NCBI RefSeq assembly: GCF_000331025.1 | Contig: NC_020055.1 | Span: 3,629,370 to 3,693,369, forward strand | Source of the DNA: Maridesulfovibrio hydrothermalis AM13 = DSM 14728 | GTDB taxonomy: Bacteria > Desulfobacterota > Desulfovibrionia > Desulfovibrionales > Desulfovibrionaceae | DNA: 64,000 bases | Direction: 5' to 3' | Shown: one piece after another, positions 1 through 9,514 of the stretch | Layout of the letters: each line of letters opens with the position of its first letter | Position numbering within the stretch: the stretch's first letter is position 1 | Made by a program: the position numbers and the translations under genes | The notes under the pieces: generated by a model | What the model saw: the letters and a program-made list of their open reading frames with translations, nothing else | Databases searched by the model: none | Told to the model about the DNA's origin: nothing

Positions 1-513
1 AGGTGTTCCCATATCAAGTTCTTTTCCCGTATGCAGACTGATAATAGTCAGGTCGATAGTTGAACCGCGTGAATGGCCTGACTTGGCCGCAATATAACCA
101 TCCCGAAAAAGATTCTTCTTTTCAACATCAGGGTAAAATACGCTTTTCATCCGGATATCAGATAAATTTTCAGCCCAGCGAACAAAATGATGCACCGCCC
201 GCTGCGGTCTATAGCCGTCAAAAAACTTCAATCCCAGCCCAAATGGCGCAAGCTCCTTCTGTACCTCTGCCAGAGCCTTGGCTGCGACTACTGTCAAAAC
301 TACCTTCGGCGCATTGTAACCGTTAATCCTTTCGCCAACAAAATTGTTTTCGCTGTAATAACGGGCATCGAAAGCAGCATCAGGCACAACCTCATCCAGA
401 TAACAAAAATTATCATGCAGACTTTTAGATTCAGCAACCGGCGCAGTTAAACTCAAAATAAGCAATGCTACAATCATGATACACAAGCGAATATAATTTG
501 CTTTAATAATCAT
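1..513 (-). CDS. D-alanyl-D-alanine dipeptidase (VanX/DdpX family), 3' part beyond window
   Basis: The reverse strand is open from an ATG at 513 to the window edge (171 codons seen). A good Shine-Dalgarno (AAGGAG) lies just upstream of the ATG. Residues 1-30 form a signal peptide with a hydrophobic core, so the enzyme is probably periplasmic. The motif FFDGYRP (around residue 100) and the zinc-binding signature SGHSRGSTID (around residue 150) match peptidase family M15D, which cleaves D-Ala-D-Ala dipeptides during peptidoglycan turnover. The remaining zinc ligand and catalytic Glu region would lie beyond position 1. There is no resistance cluster in view, so a role in cell-wall recycling or nutrient scavenging is more likely than glycopeptide resistance. 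The family assignment is strong; the exact role is inferred. Confidence 0.85.
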   Translation of the reverse strand, partial: MIIKANYIRLCIMIVALLILSLTAPVAESKSLHDNFCYLDEVVPDAAFDARYYSENNFVGERINGYNAPKVVLTVVAAKALAEVQKELAPFGLGLKFFDGYRPQRAVHHFVRWAENLSDIRMKSVFYPDVEKKNLFRDGYIAAKSGHSRGSTIDLTIISLHTGKELDMGTP

Positions 514-723
514 CTGCATCTCCTTAATGTGATTTATAAAAGATACTTCTAAATTAAAAACATTAAATCCTTTCAAAATATATCAGTATTTCTTTCCTGC
601 TAAATAGTGAACGATAAAAATCATTGCCCCGTACCAAGAAGACGTATATATCTAGGGCAAAATACATCTCCGACAATGATATAAATCAATATACCCTGCA
701 AAGCTGGTCTACATAATAAAAAT

Positions 724-1746
724 ATGACCATAAAACGAACAATTACCACTAATAAGCACATAAATATTCTGTTCAAAGGGTCAGTATACATACTAGTCTG
801 CATAATTATAATATTGACAACAGCTCAAAGTTCTTATTCTAAATCAACTATAGTTGTAATTCCAAAAGCTACATTACCACATTACTGGAAAATAGTATGT
901 ACCGGTGCACATACAGCAATACAAAATACCAGCTCAGAATTAATTTGGAGAGGACCGCGTACTGAAAATAAAATAGGTGCTCAAGTCCACCTTATGGATT
1001 TTTACATAAAGAAAAAAGTTGATGCGATTGTTATTGCCCCTTCCCACAAGTTTAAAATCAACGAAAGCATTGATAAAGCTGTTCATGCCGGCATCAAAGT
1101 AGTTGTTATTGATTCACAGACCTCCACCAAAACCATACACAGTTTTATAGGCACAGATAATTTCAAAGCCGGCGCTCTGGGGGCAAAAATAATTGTCGGT
1201 AAAATAAAAAAGAAAGGACCTGTTCTTTTAATGGGGCACGTCCCCGGCAGTGCTTCTATAGAAAACAGAGTAGACGGATTCATTGAAGAGATACATAAAA
1301 TAGCCCCGGGGCTATCCATAATACGAGCGGACCTGATAGAAGGGGCTGCCGGCGAAGCACGCCTTGTGGCAGAAACAATTATTAAAAACACTCCGAGCAT
1401 TGCAGGAATTTTTGCAGTAAACGAAACGACCGCCGAAGGAGTGCTGCACGCTCTTGATAAGATAGATATAACTATCCCTTTTGTCGGTTTTGACTACAGC
1501 CAAAAACTTTTAAAAGGTATTAAGGACGGAAGAATTGATGCCTTAATAACCCAGACTCCTTATGCCATTGGATACATGGGGGTGAAAACTGCGCTTAACC
1601 TCATTAAAGGGAAAAAAGTCCCTGCAATAATGGAAAGTCCGGTTAAAGTCCTGACATTGGAAAATATTGATTCAGCTCAAAGTTTAAGATGTCTGCAAAA
1701 ACTGTCCGAAGAATTAAAAGATAAATGCCCCATGTGTTTTAACTAA
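724..1746 (+). CDS. Periplasmic sugar-binding-type protein (PBP1 fold, Peripla_BP_4), orphan
   Basis: 340 residues with an N-terminal hydrophobic segment (about residues 17-37) that fits a long signal peptide, followed by a ribose-binding-protein-like PBP1 domain. Typical PBP1 stretches are visible: VDAIVIAPSH, KVVVIDS, FIGTDNFKAG, GIFAVNE and a late PFVGFDY. The length fits RbsB-like proteins. No ABC ATPase or permease gene is adjacent; both neighbours are on the minus strand. The protein therefore either works with a distant transporter or presents a ligand to a membrane sensor, as TorT-type proteins do. No convincing Shine-Dalgarno precedes the ATG, and the surrounding DNA is more AT-rich than the neighbouring genes. 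The ligand is unknown. Confidence 0.8.
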   Translation: MTIKRTITTNKHINILFKGSVYILVCIIIILTTAQSSYSKSTIVVIPKATLPHYWKIVCTGAHTAIQNTSSELIWRGPRTENKIGAQVHLMDFYIKKKVDAIVIAPSHKFKINESIDKAVHAGIKVVVIDSQTSTKTIHSFIGTDNFKAGALGAKIIVGKIKKKGPVLLMGHVPGSASIENRVDGFIEEIHKIAPGLSIIRADLIEGAAGEARLVAETIIKNTPSIAGIFAVNETTAEGVLHALDKIDITIPFVGFDYSQKLLKGIKDGRIDALITQTPYAIGYMGVKTALNLIKGKKVPAIMESPVKVLTLENIDSAQSLRCLQKLSEELKDKCPMCFN

Positions 1747-1776
1747 TTTTGCGTAATCACAAGATAGTTACCGCCG

Positions 1777-2110
1777 TTAATCATTGTCGCGGTTTCTAAC
1801 ATCATCACGCCAAGTCATCAGCGGAGCGCAGCATCCCTGTCCTTCGAACAGCTGACGCTTTGCATCATCCCCTTCGGTTACATCTCCCATGAGACGGCAC
1901 AAATACCGTCCCTGCACATCATCCCAATTAAGATCGGGGCAACGCCGGGTATAACCGTACTTACGATGCGACACCTCACAAGGATCTGAGATACAACACC
2001 ATCCGCATCCAACACATGGCTTAACTGACAAGATAAAAGCCGCCCTTGCAGACGGCATGTAACATTCCAGTTCCCGAGGCGGATACCGCCCCGAAATTAT
2101 ATTTGGTCAT
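1777..2110 (-). pseudogene. Small Cys-cluster protein (YkgJ-like), apparent +1 frameshift near its start
   Basis: The uninterrupted downstream part (1777-2058, 93 codons from an internal ATG) has a dense metal-ligand pattern: PCVGCGWCC, DPC, RRCPDLNWD, YLCRL and a late GCCAP. This suggests a small iron-sulfur or zinc protein resembling the YkgJ cysteine-cluster family. The same frame stays open upstream, reading GRYPPRELECY, but contains no start codon before a stop. In the next frame an ATG at 2110, preceded by AGGA, reads MTKYNF and enters a GGGG run (2089-2092). Deleting one G joins both parts into one protein of about 110 residues. So this is either a real frameshift, a sequencing error in the homopolymer, or a shorter gene starting at 2058. 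Function unknown. Confidence 0.6.
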
Positions 2111-2538
2111 TAGAAGAATTCCTGAATAAAATTAAACAATATTGCAAGTCTTAATTTGAAACTCAAAGAGATCCTATAGTTGAAGCCTCTTTTAGGCAAG
2201 CTGGAGATTTTCAAAATCTGCTGAATTACAAAGCATAGCAAGGCAGAATGAAAAAGATATAAGCAGGCCCTTTAATGCTCGTTTTTGAAAGCTCCATTGG
2301 CCCCTGATCTCGTTCTAATTACCTTGACATAATTTCGCCTGCGGCTAACTAGGACTAAGCAGCTGCTCTGACTTAACACTCTCTTCTGACATTAATAGCA
2401 GGCACGCTTTAAGTATGTGACATCATCATATGTTTATATGGTAATTGACCAGATAGTCCCGTTCCTATGTCAATCTCAAGATTTTGCCTTAGCACCGGCA
2501 GCAACAAACAAAACAATACAACTGAGCGTAAATTCTAA
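2111..2538. other. Intergenic region, no gene recognised
   Basis: 428 bases between the divergent Cys-cluster gene and the HpnA-like gene. I find no convincing open frame on either strand. A TTGACA hexamer occurs near 2333, but no well-spaced -10 box follows it. Promoters for both flanking genes presumably lie here, but I cannot place them. Confidence 0.4.
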
Positions 2539-3531
2539 ATGAATATATTAGTTACCGGCGCAACCGGCTTGATCGGCTCCAACCTTGTCCCTGTTTTAAT
2601 TGAACAAGGATTCAAAGTCCGTGCTCTTGTCCGCGATCCAGCTAGAGCTAAAAAAATCCTGAGCGACCCGGTCGAAATATTTGCCGGTGATTTGAATAAT
2701 TCTGAAGCAATGGCACAAGCCCTTGAAGGCTGCGACTATCTTTTTCACCTTGCAGCGGACTATCGCCTCTGGGTTCCCGATCCGGAAACCATGTACCGCA
2801 CAAATGTGGAAGGAACAAAACTTCTCATGGAAAAAGCACTCGAAGCTGCTGTTGAACGCATTGTCTACACTTCAAGCGTTTGCGTTCTCGGAACCGGCAA
2901 TGACGAAACTGCTACCGATGAAGATGCAAAATCAAGCATAGAAGACATGATCAGCCCTTACAAAAAAACTAAATTTCAGGCTGAAGAAGTTGTATCGCGC
3001 ATGGTCAGAGAGCAGGGCCTCCCGGCCGTTATTGTCAACCCCTCAACTCCTGTAGGCCCCGGCGACTCACGCCCCACACCGACAGGAACAATGATACTTA
3101 ATACCGCCAGAAACGGCGGCCTGTTCTACGCCGACACAGGACTGAACATTGCTCACGTAGAAGACATCGCCAAAGGACACCTGCTGGCATTGCAAAAAGG
3201 AACCATCGGGCGAAGATACATTCTCGGAGGAGACAACTTACCCCTCAAAGATATTTTTGAAATGACTGCCCGTACAACAAAGAAAGCCGGTCCAAAGTTT
3301 AAAGTCCCGTCATCCATCATGTATCCGGTCGGATTCGTGGGAGAACTCATGGCGAGAATAGGTCTGATCAAAGAACCTGTTGCAACAATGGACAGTATCC
3401 GCATGGCAGCAAAAAAAATGTACTACAGCTCACAGAGAGCAGAAAAAGAACTCGGCTACCCCCACCGTCCGGCAATTGATGCAATTAACGACTCGGTCGA
3501 CTGGTTTAAGAAAAACGGAATGCTCGATTAA
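2539..3531 (+). CDS. hpnA: NAD(P)-dependent epimerase/reductase, hopanoid-associated HpnA-like
   Basis: 330 residues, an extended short-chain dehydrogenase. The Rossmann motif GATGLIGS is at residues 7-14, the active-site YKKTK is near residue 140, and the family-typical stretch AADYRLWVPDPE is near residue 73. The latter is characteristic of HpnA-type and dihydroflavonol-4-reductase-like enzymes found in hopanoid gene sets. It would reduce or epimerise an NAD(P)-bound sugar or lipid-head-group intermediate in the cytoplasm. No squalene-hopene cyclase or other hpn gene is in this window, so a hopanoid role is by family only. The start has only a weak ribosome site (GAGCG). Confidence 0.8.
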   Translation: MNILVTGATGLIGSNLVPVLIEQGFKVRALVRDPARAKKILSDPVEIFAGDLNNSEAMAQALEGCDYLFHLAADYRLWVPDPETMYRTNVEGTKLLMEKALEAAVERIVYTSSVCVLGTGNDETATDEDAKSSIEDMISPYKKTKFQAEEVVSRMVREQGLPAVIVNPSTPVGPGDSRPTPTGTMILNTARNGGLFYADTGLNIAHVEDIAKGHLLALQKGTIGRRYILGGDNLPLKDIFEMTARTTKKAGPKFKVPSSIMYPVGFVGELMARIGLIKEPVATMDSIRMAAKKMYYSSQRAEKELGYPHRPAIDAINDSVDWFKKNGMLD

Positions 3532-3712
3532 GATCATTTATATTCTGTAAATTGCGTTCAAGAATCACAGCTCTCTACACTTTTGATTGCAACAGGCTAA
3601 ATCAGATTACGATCAGGCCCGGAAACAGTTGACATAAACCTGTTTTCGAAGTCATTTATCGCTTTCGAAATAACAGATAGAAACTTGAACTTAAAAGCAG
3701 CGGAGCAAATAT

Positions 3713-4096
3713 ATGAGCCAGTACGCAGATATTTTTACTCAGGAAAAACTTAAATCTCTTTTCCCGGCAACAAGATCAAATGATTTTTTTGAAGCCCTTT
3801 TCGGTGATGCAGACGAAGGAAGTTATGACATTTCCCTCGCCTATACAGGGGAAAGCCAAGACACTGTTAAATTTGAACTGCATCTTAAACAGAGACCGGG
3901 CTGCTGTCTCGCCTGCAATCTCACTTACGGACTGCCACAAGTTTTCTCCCGCCATCCAATAATTAATATTCAAGGCGTGGCTGAAAAAGTCGGCGAAGCT
4001 ATAGGCAAAACAGATAACGTAAGCTGGAAACTGGGGATGACTCAGGAAAAAAGCAAGCAACTGCATATAATTCCACTGTTCATCTCACTCGGATAA
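3713..4096 (+). CDS. Conserved hypothetical protein, 127 aa
   Basis: A soluble 127-residue protein without signal peptide or membrane segment. The start is supported by GGAG seven bases upstream of the ATG. Near the middle is a short CCLAC cysteine cluster (CxxC spacing) within QRPGCCLACNLTYGLP, the only obvious motif; it could bind a metal but there are too few ligands to be sure. The composition is ordinary for this genome and a strong terminator follows, so the gene looks real and monocistronic. I do not recognise a functional family. Confidence 0.7.
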   Translation: MSQYADIFTQEKLKSLFPATRSNDFFEALFGDADEGSYDISLAYTGESQDTVKFELHLKQRPGCCLACNLTYGLPQVFSRHPIINIQGVAEKVGEAIGKTDNVSWKLGMTQEKSKQLHIIPLFISLG

Positions 4097-4165
4097 AATG
4101 ATAAAAAATCAAATTGAATGATAATAGAATAACTACATTCTTTATGCGATTCAGTATTTATTAGA

Positions 4166-4206
4166 AAAAGCAGGGCTTTCTTTTTAAAGAAAGCCCTGCT
4201 TTCTTG
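4166..4206 (+). terminator. Rho-independent terminator
   Basis: A 15-bp perfect stem (AGCAGGGCTTTCTTT pairing with AAAGAAAGCCCTGCT) flanked by A-rich and T-rich sequence, located 70 bases after the 127-aa gene. Confidence 0.85.
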
Positions 4207-4322
4207 TATAAAAAACAAAAACTGCTTTTTAATTTTAGTTTATAAGCCTACAAATATAGTTGAATCATCCCCCTAGAGAATGTATTATTAAAAAATTCAA
4301 TCGATTACTTGAGGAGAGGGGA

Positions 4323-5411
4323 ATGCTTGGCGAGTTAAGATATGGTATTTTTTCCAGCAATTCACGGCATATATCAAATGACAGACTGACATTAGTCGGC
4401 CTCGGAGCTTCAAATATTAATGTTTACTCTACATGGGAAAGTGCCATTGAAGCTCTTCAGAGCAAAGCAATAGACGTTGCCCTAGTTGATGAATCCCTTC
4501 ATGATTCATCAGGAGCAGAGTGTGTACGTAAATTGCGCAGGCATGCCTCAAGATCCCTTCCGGTTATTATGGTCACTCAGGACCAGCGTAAAGATTCTGT
4601 ACTGGATTCAATATCAGCAGGTTGCGGAGGGTATGTACTGCGCCCTTACAGTATGGAAACCCTCAAACGACATCTTTTTTCCGCGTACATGAGTGCCTCC
4701 CCTGATGAAATTGAACAAGAGTTGCTTAATGGTTCATGGGAGTTAGTATCCAACGGCAGCTTTGACGAAGCTCTTGATGGATTTGAAGAAATCGTTGAAG
4801 AAATCACCGAGCAGCAGAACCCGGCAGAAGAATTATTCGAAAAGGGGTTGAACTTTCTGGCAAAAGAGAAGTTCGGCAAAGCAATAATAGCTTTTAACAA
4901 AGCCATTGCCATGAATGAAATGTATGCTGAAGCGTACAAAGGAATGGCTGACGCCTACAAAGGCAAAGGAGATATGGACAGTTACAATAAATATCTCAAT
5001 AAATCAGCAGATATCTACGCAGCGCAAGACAGCCTTGATGACGTAAAAGCCCTATTCATTGAAATCCTGCAAAATGATCCTGACGCGGTCAACCCCTTCA
5101 ACCGCCTAGGTGTTAAACTCAGAAAAGAAGGTGACTACCACGGGGCCATCAAAGCATACCATCAGGCTTGCACATTTACACCCAACGATGCCAACCTGTA
5201 TTACAATATGGCCAGAGCCTACACGTACTCCAAAGACTATGAAAGCGCACTGAACTATACAGAACTGAGCTTGCGCCTTGACCCCGGCATGGAGCCGGGA
5301 AAAGCCCTGCACACGCAGATAATCAAACTTATGGAAAAGGAACAGCAAAAAACAAATCCGCAAAAAAGCACCACCCTGCAAAAAAAAGTAACTATCGATA
5401 ACGGCGAATAA
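4323..5411 (+). CDS. Response-regulator receiver fused to tetratricopeptide repeats
   Basis: From the ATG at 4323, which has a strong GAGGAGAGGGG site directly upstream, the protein has 362 residues; the frame is open further upstream but without a good ribosome site. Residues 1-120 look like a CheY-type receiver: the putative phospho-acceptor Asp lies in DVALVDESL and the Thr position in IMVTQ. The conserved Lys before Pro is replaced by Arg (YVLRPYS), so phosphorylation chemistry may be altered. Residues 175-345 contain about four TPR units, ending in a Lys/Gln-rich tail. TPR output suggests regulation by protein-protein contact rather than DNA binding. No histidine kinase gene is adjacent. 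Confidence 0.8.
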   Translation: MLGELRYGIFSSNSRHISNDRLTLVGLGASNINVYSTWESAIEALQSKAIDVALVDESLHDSSGAECVRKLRRHASRSLPVIMVTQDQRKDSVLDSISAGCGGYVLRPYSMETLKRHLFSAYMSASPDEIEQELLNGSWELVSNGSFDEALDGFEEIVEEITEQQNPAEELFEKGLNFLAKEKFGKAIIAFNKAIAMNEMYAEAYKGMADAYKGKGDMDSYNKYLNKSADIYAAQDSLDDVKALFIEILQNDPDAVNPFNRLGVKLRKEGDYHGAIKAYHQACTFTPNDANLYYNMARAYTYSKDYESALNYTELSLRLDPGMEPGKALHTQIIKLMEKEQQKTNPQKSTTLQKKVTIDNGE

Positions 5412-5422
5412 CTGACCGAGTT

Positions 5423-5929
5423 TTACTCAGCCGCCATTACCCCTCTTTCCAGTTCAATAAGTTTTTGCTTGATGGTAAGCCCATGTGCAAATCCGGTCAG
5501 CGCCCCATTTGCGCCCACAACCCTATGGCAGGGAATAATCAGCGGTATCGGGTTTTTTGAATTTGCCATTCCTACCGCTCTGCCGGCATTTTTATTTCCA
5601 ATTTTTTCTGCAACCTGTTTATAAGAACGAGTCTCTCCGTAAGGAATTGTGCGTAATGCTTCCCATACCCTTTTCTGAAATTCCGTCCCTTGCGGATTAA
5701 GCTTCAACTTAAAAAAAGTCCGGCTGCCCGCGCAAAAATCGTTTATCTGACTGGCTGCTTCTATGAAAAATTTATCATCTCTAACCCAATGCCCCGCAAT
5801 GGAGAACTCTTTTTTCCCCTCTCCGGTTTGCAAGTGCAGATGGATCAGCCCTGCTTTATTTCCAACCAGAGTAATTCCGCATAAAGGACTCATAAATGTA
5901 GTGTAATAAACAGTCGTTCTGCCAATCAT
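5423..5929 (-). CDS. ogt: Methylated-DNA--[protein]-cysteine S-methyltransferase
   Basis: 168 residues, the usual length for Ogt/MGMT. It repairs O6-alkylguanine by transferring the alkyl group to its own active-site Cys in IPCHRVVG (around residue 134). The helix-turn-helix DNA-binding part includes FQKRVWEALRTIPYGETRSY. A perfect GGAGGAG ribosome site precedes the ATG. The gene converges on the receiver-TPR gene with an 11-base gap and no visible terminator between them. It has no Ada regulatory domain. Confidence 0.93.
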   Translation of the reverse strand: MIGRTTVYYTTFMSPLCGITLVGNKAGLIHLHLQTGEGKKEFSIAGHWVRDDKFFIEAASQINDFCAGSRTFFKLKLNPQGTEFQKRVWEALRTIPYGETRSYKQVAEKIGNKNAGRAVGMANSKNPIPLIIPCHRVVGANGALTGFAHGLTIKQKLIELERGVMAAE

Positions 5930-6110
5930 TTCGCTTCTCCTCCGGCTGGGGTTCTCCCGAAAGTTAACGGTCCGACAAATTCTGAACTTTACTTAAAACA
6001 ACTTGAATAATGCAATCATCTTTCTTATCCCCGAAGCCCGTTCAAAACCGGAAAACCTTTCCGGCATTTAATCTTTACCGCTACCGATCAAGCCGCAATG
6101 ACTTTAATTA

Positions 6111-8573
6111 TCAAACGGGATAGTTACCGCCTTTTTTGATGAATTCAATAATTTCAGGGGCAGGAAGCGGCTTACATTTAAGAAATCCCTGATACAGATC
6201 ACATTTTCTGTCCCGAATTACCTTGAGATCATCTACTTTCTCCACCCCTTCAGCCACAATTCTCATTCCAAGGGACTGCCCCATAGACAGTATACTTTGA
6301 AATATCTTACTGCTTCTATTCCGGCTATGAACCTTGAAAATAAAGGTTTTGTCGATCTTCATATAATCAAAAGGCAAAGTCAGTACATGAGTCAGGCTGG
6401 AATAACCTGTCCCGAAATCATCCAAAGCAAGACCTACTCCAAGCTCCTTAAGTTTTTCAATATTACTTTTCGCAATATCATATTCGCTAATCAACGCAGA
6501 CTCGGTAAGCTCCAAAGTAACGCGTTCAGGATCAAGTGAATGCTTAATTAGTTTTTCATTAACGCTGGCAGCAAAAGTGCTGTTGGTTATCTGATATGCA
6601 GAAACATTAATATTGAGCCGTATAGTCCTTCCAGTCTCCAGCTCAACCTGTTTCAGAAAAGCAACCCCTTCATCAAATACAAAATCAAAAATAGAACAGA
6701 TCAGCCCTGCATCTTCCGCCACGGGAATGAAATCGTCGGGTGCAATCTCCCCATGATCGGGATGTATCCATCTGGCCAATGCTTCCACGGATTCAGTTTC
6801 ATCGCTATTTACACTTAAAATCGGCTGATAAAAAACCTGTAAAGAGCCGTTGCTAAGCGCTTTTCGCAACCCTGTTTCAATATGAAAGACCTCAGGGGTC
6901 GTCAAAGCACCGTCAAACTCATAATTTTTGAACTGCCCTCTTCCAAGCTTTTTAGCCTCATACATAGCCATATCAGCCTTGGCCAGAACCGCGTTGATAT
7001 CTATGCTGCTATCCGTTGAAACAAACAATCCGACGCTACAGGTGACAACAACATTCTCACCGCAAAGCCTGACAGGCTCGGCTATAACTTCTAATACTCT
7101 ATCCGCAACAATAGCAGCGGAATCAGGCCCCTCCACTTCATTAAGAAGAATTATGAACTCATCTCCGCCAAGCCGGCTCACAGTATCTTCAGCACGGGTA
7201 AGTCTTTTAAGACGGGCAGAAATCTCAATGAGAAGCTTATCACCGGCATTATGTCCCAAGGTATCATTTATAAACTTAAACCTGTCCAAATCTATAAAAA
7301 GCACCGCATAAGGACGCTGCGGGTCACGTTCAAATCTGGCAATAGCGACCTTAAGCCTGTTGATAAGCGCATGTCTGTTGGCAAGTCCGGTCAAGTTATC
7401 ATGAAGAGCTTTGAAAGTTAGTTCATCCTCCAGCTTCTTACGTTCAGTAATATTATGAAGGATAAAAACCTTGTATAACGCCTCATTATTTTTAATCTTT
7501 GATGAGCTGACCAGAACATGACGTTCGCTTCCGTCTTTGGGCACAATTTTAAGTTCTAGACCATGTTCTTTATGATTCGTATTTTTTTCGTATTTAAAAT
7601 TCCGATAGGATTCTTCATCAATATAATCATAAATGCTTCTGCCCACCGCTTCCGTCATGCTGGAATCCAAAAGTATTTCCGCAGCATTATTAATGATAAC
7701 TATATTATCATTTTCATCGGTAACAATGACCCCGTCACGCATCCCGTACAAAATACCGTTAAAGAAATCTCTTGAAATAGTAGTATTTTTAAGCTCTCTG
7801 GCCATGCTGAGCATCGACCTGCCAAGCGATCCTATTTCGTCACGCCGCTCAATCGGCAAAGACAGCTGGAAATCACCGCGACCGACTTTGCTCATAGCAT
7901 CCGATAAACTTTTAAGCGGCTCAGAAAGACGGCATGCAGTCCAATAGGCAAGAAAAGCCGCGCCGATAAGCAGAAAAATAACTACACCTAATCCGGCACG
8001 AAACAACATTTCATACGAATTTCTTTCAACTTTATGCAGCTCTTCATCAAGATTGCTTATTGCCCTTTCAATACGATCAGAGGTCATGACAATGCAGACT
8101 CCGCCCAAAAGCTCCCCATCGTACTGAACCGGGCTGGTGGTTATAATCAGTCCGGATTCCTGATTAATTACACTGGTATGCGAAAACATATCATCTAAAG
8201 GAATAATAGAGACAATCGGTTCATTATAATTTTCCATAGAATATGTTCCGTCACTGAGGATATTTCCGTCACTGCTGTAAACATAAACATCCTGCACAAA
8301 ATCAATACTTTTAAGAGCATTAGTCAATGAAGAGAACAAGTGACGGTCATGTACCAAAAAAGGATCAATCATGGCATCGGCGAGCACTGCGGCAAGCGAC
8401 TCCCCTTCTTTAATAAAATTATAAACCAGAGTTGATTCCATTGATTCTCTGGATGCTTCACCAATACGCGTAAACGAATGGCCCACATGAAAAAAAAGCG
8501 TGCCCGCCAGACTGACCACAGTCAGAATGATAAGCAGCAGAATTATACTGAAATATCTGTAAACAAGTTTCAT
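6111..8573 (-). CDS. Membrane GGDEF-EAL protein with periplasmic sensor, HAMP and PAS domains
   Basis: 820 residues. Order: membrane helix 1 (9-31), periplasmic sensor (about 32-190, Cache-like), helix 2 (about 193-213), HAMP (214-268), PAS (275-385), GGDEF (395-550) and EAL (560-815). The cyclase has intact RLGGDEF and an inhibitory I-site (RAED) five residues before it. The phosphodiesterase part keeps EAL (VEALARW), LELTE, DDFGTG and AEGVE, so both activities could be present. It would make or degrade cyclic di-GMP in response to a periplasmic signal. It starts five bases after the stop of the PhnD-like binding-protein gene, so the two are very likely co-transcribed and possibly cooperate in sensing. 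Confidence 0.92.
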   Translation of the reverse strand: MKLVYRYFSIILLLIILTVVSLAGTLFFHVGHSFTRIGEASRESMESTLVYNFIKEGESLAAVLADAMIDPFLVHDRHLFSSLTNALKSIDFVQDVYVYSSDGNILSDGTYSMENYNEPIVSIIPLDDMFSHTSVINQESGLIITTSPVQYDGELLGGVCIVMTSDRIERAISNLDEELHKVERNSYEMLFRAGLGVVIFLLIGAAFLAYWTACRLSEPLKSLSDAMSKVGRGDFQLSLPIERRDEIGSLGRSMLSMARELKNTTISRDFFNGILYGMRDGVIVTDENDNIVIINNAAEILLDSSMTEAVGRSIYDYIDEESYRNFKYEKNTNHKEHGLELKIVPKDGSERHVLVSSSKIKNNEALYKVFILHNITERKKLEDELTFKALHDNLTGLANRHALINRLKVAIARFERDPQRPYAVLFIDLDRFKFINDTLGHNAGDKLLIEISARLKRLTRAEDTVSRLGGDEFIILLNEVEGPDSAAIVADRVLEVIAEPVRLCGENVVVTCSVGLFVSTDSSIDINAVLAKADMAMYEAKKLGRGQFKNYEFDGALTTPEVFHIETGLRKALSNGSLQVFYQPILSVNSDETESVEALARWIHPDHGEIAPDDFIPVAEDAGLICSIFDFVFDEGVAFLKQVELETGRTIRLNINVSAYQITNSTFAASVNEKLIKHSLDPERVTLELTESALISEYDIAKSNIEKLKELGVGLALDDFGTGYSSLTHVLTLPFDYMKIDKTFIFKVHSRNRSSKIFQSILSMGQSLGMRIVAEGVEKVDDLKVIRDRKCDLYQGFLKCKPLPAPEIIEFIKKGGNYPV

Positions 8574-8578
8574 TGGGC

Positions 8579-9514
8579 TTAATTCCCGGAAAGGTATCGC
8601 ATTCTATTAATTATCTCATCAGTGGACTTGTCTATTCGAATATATCCCGTAGCACCGCGATAACCGGACACGGCTTTGCGACCTTGTTCCGTTTGATCAA
8701 CAGTAAGCAGAATTTCCACAAGAGAAGCTCTGACCTCTGTACTGAGATGTCTCCCGACGAGAAGTATTGATCTGGGCACTTCTTCGGTCCTGCCGATAAT
8801 AGCCAAGTCCTTTTTCATCTTGGAGGGAACCCTTTTTTCATTGTTCCAATCTTTCATCCCAAGGCAACCTATATCTGCATATCCATTGAAAACCCAGGTA
8901 ACCAGCTTAAGCTCATCCTCAGCAAATCCATAGCCGAGTAAGTCATTTGGAACATTCGGTTTACCGCGTAAAGGAGCTTCCATTTCCTCCAGCTTATATC
9001 CTTTGCTTAAAAAAAGGTTACGGGGCAAAAAATAACCACTGGTGGACCCGGCATCCTCGAAGGCAATATACGCCCCCTCAAGCCCTTCTAAATTCTTAAT
9101 ACTACTATCTTTGCGGGCAAAAAGGATACCGAAATAAGTTAACATCCCATCCCGTTTTTCAATCAGCAACGGAACAGCCCCGCCATCGTTCATAAAAATT
9201 GATGCCCCGTAAATGGTTTCAGAAGCAATATCCAGTTCTCCTTTTTTAAACAACTCTGCCATTTCAGCATTATTTTTGGCAAAAACAACCTCCAGCTGTG
9301 TATACCCATGCTGCTTTAACCTGCTGACAAGGAAATTACCCATCAACTTCATGGGGATATAATCTTTACGGGGAGAATTAGAAACCCTTCCGATATATAA
9401 AGTACGCCCCGGCGCAGCAATATTGCTCCCGGCAAAAACAGGGACAGCTGTTGAGACAAAAAAAGATCCAGCTAACAAGCTGAGCATAAAAATCAAACTG
9501 GAAAAATATTTCAT
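8579..9514 (-). CDS. PhnD-like phosphate/phosphonate-type periplasmic binding protein
   Basis: 311 residues from the ATG at 9514, which is preceded by GGGTGG and begins a clear signal peptide (hydrophobic core near residues 4-22, cleavage near VFA). The body matches PhnD/HtxB-type PBP2 proteins: ELDIASETIYGAS, IAFEDAGSTSGYFLPR and the late GYRGATGYIRID region. A slightly longer frame begins at 9544 but lacks a signal-peptide start. No phosphonate permease or ATPase gene is nearby. The next gene is a GGDEF-EAL protein five bases downstream, pointing to a role as a ligand-binding partner of that sensor rather than a transporter component. The ligand is unknown. Confidence 0.85.
   Translation of the reverse strand: MKYFSSLIFMLSLLAGSFFVSTAVPVFAGSNIAAPGRTLYIGRVSNSPRKDYIPMKLMGNFLVSRLKQHGYTQLEVVFAKNNAEMAELFKKGELDIASETIYGASIFMNDGGAVPLLIEKRDGMLTYFGILFARKDSSIKNLEGLEGAYIAFEDAGSTSGYFLPRNLFLSKGYKLEEMEAPLRGKPNVPNDLLGYGFAEDELKLVTWVFNGYADIGCLGMKDWNNEKRVPSKMKKDLAIIGRTEEVPRSILLVGRHLSTEVRASLVEILLTVDQTEQGRKAVSGYRGATGYIRIDKSTDEIINRMRYLSGN

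Noticed and set aside
60-450. Two overlapping plus-strand frames of 87-88 codons
   Set aside because: They lie opposite the dipeptidase gene, which has signal peptide, zinc motif and ribosome site; the plus-strand products look random.
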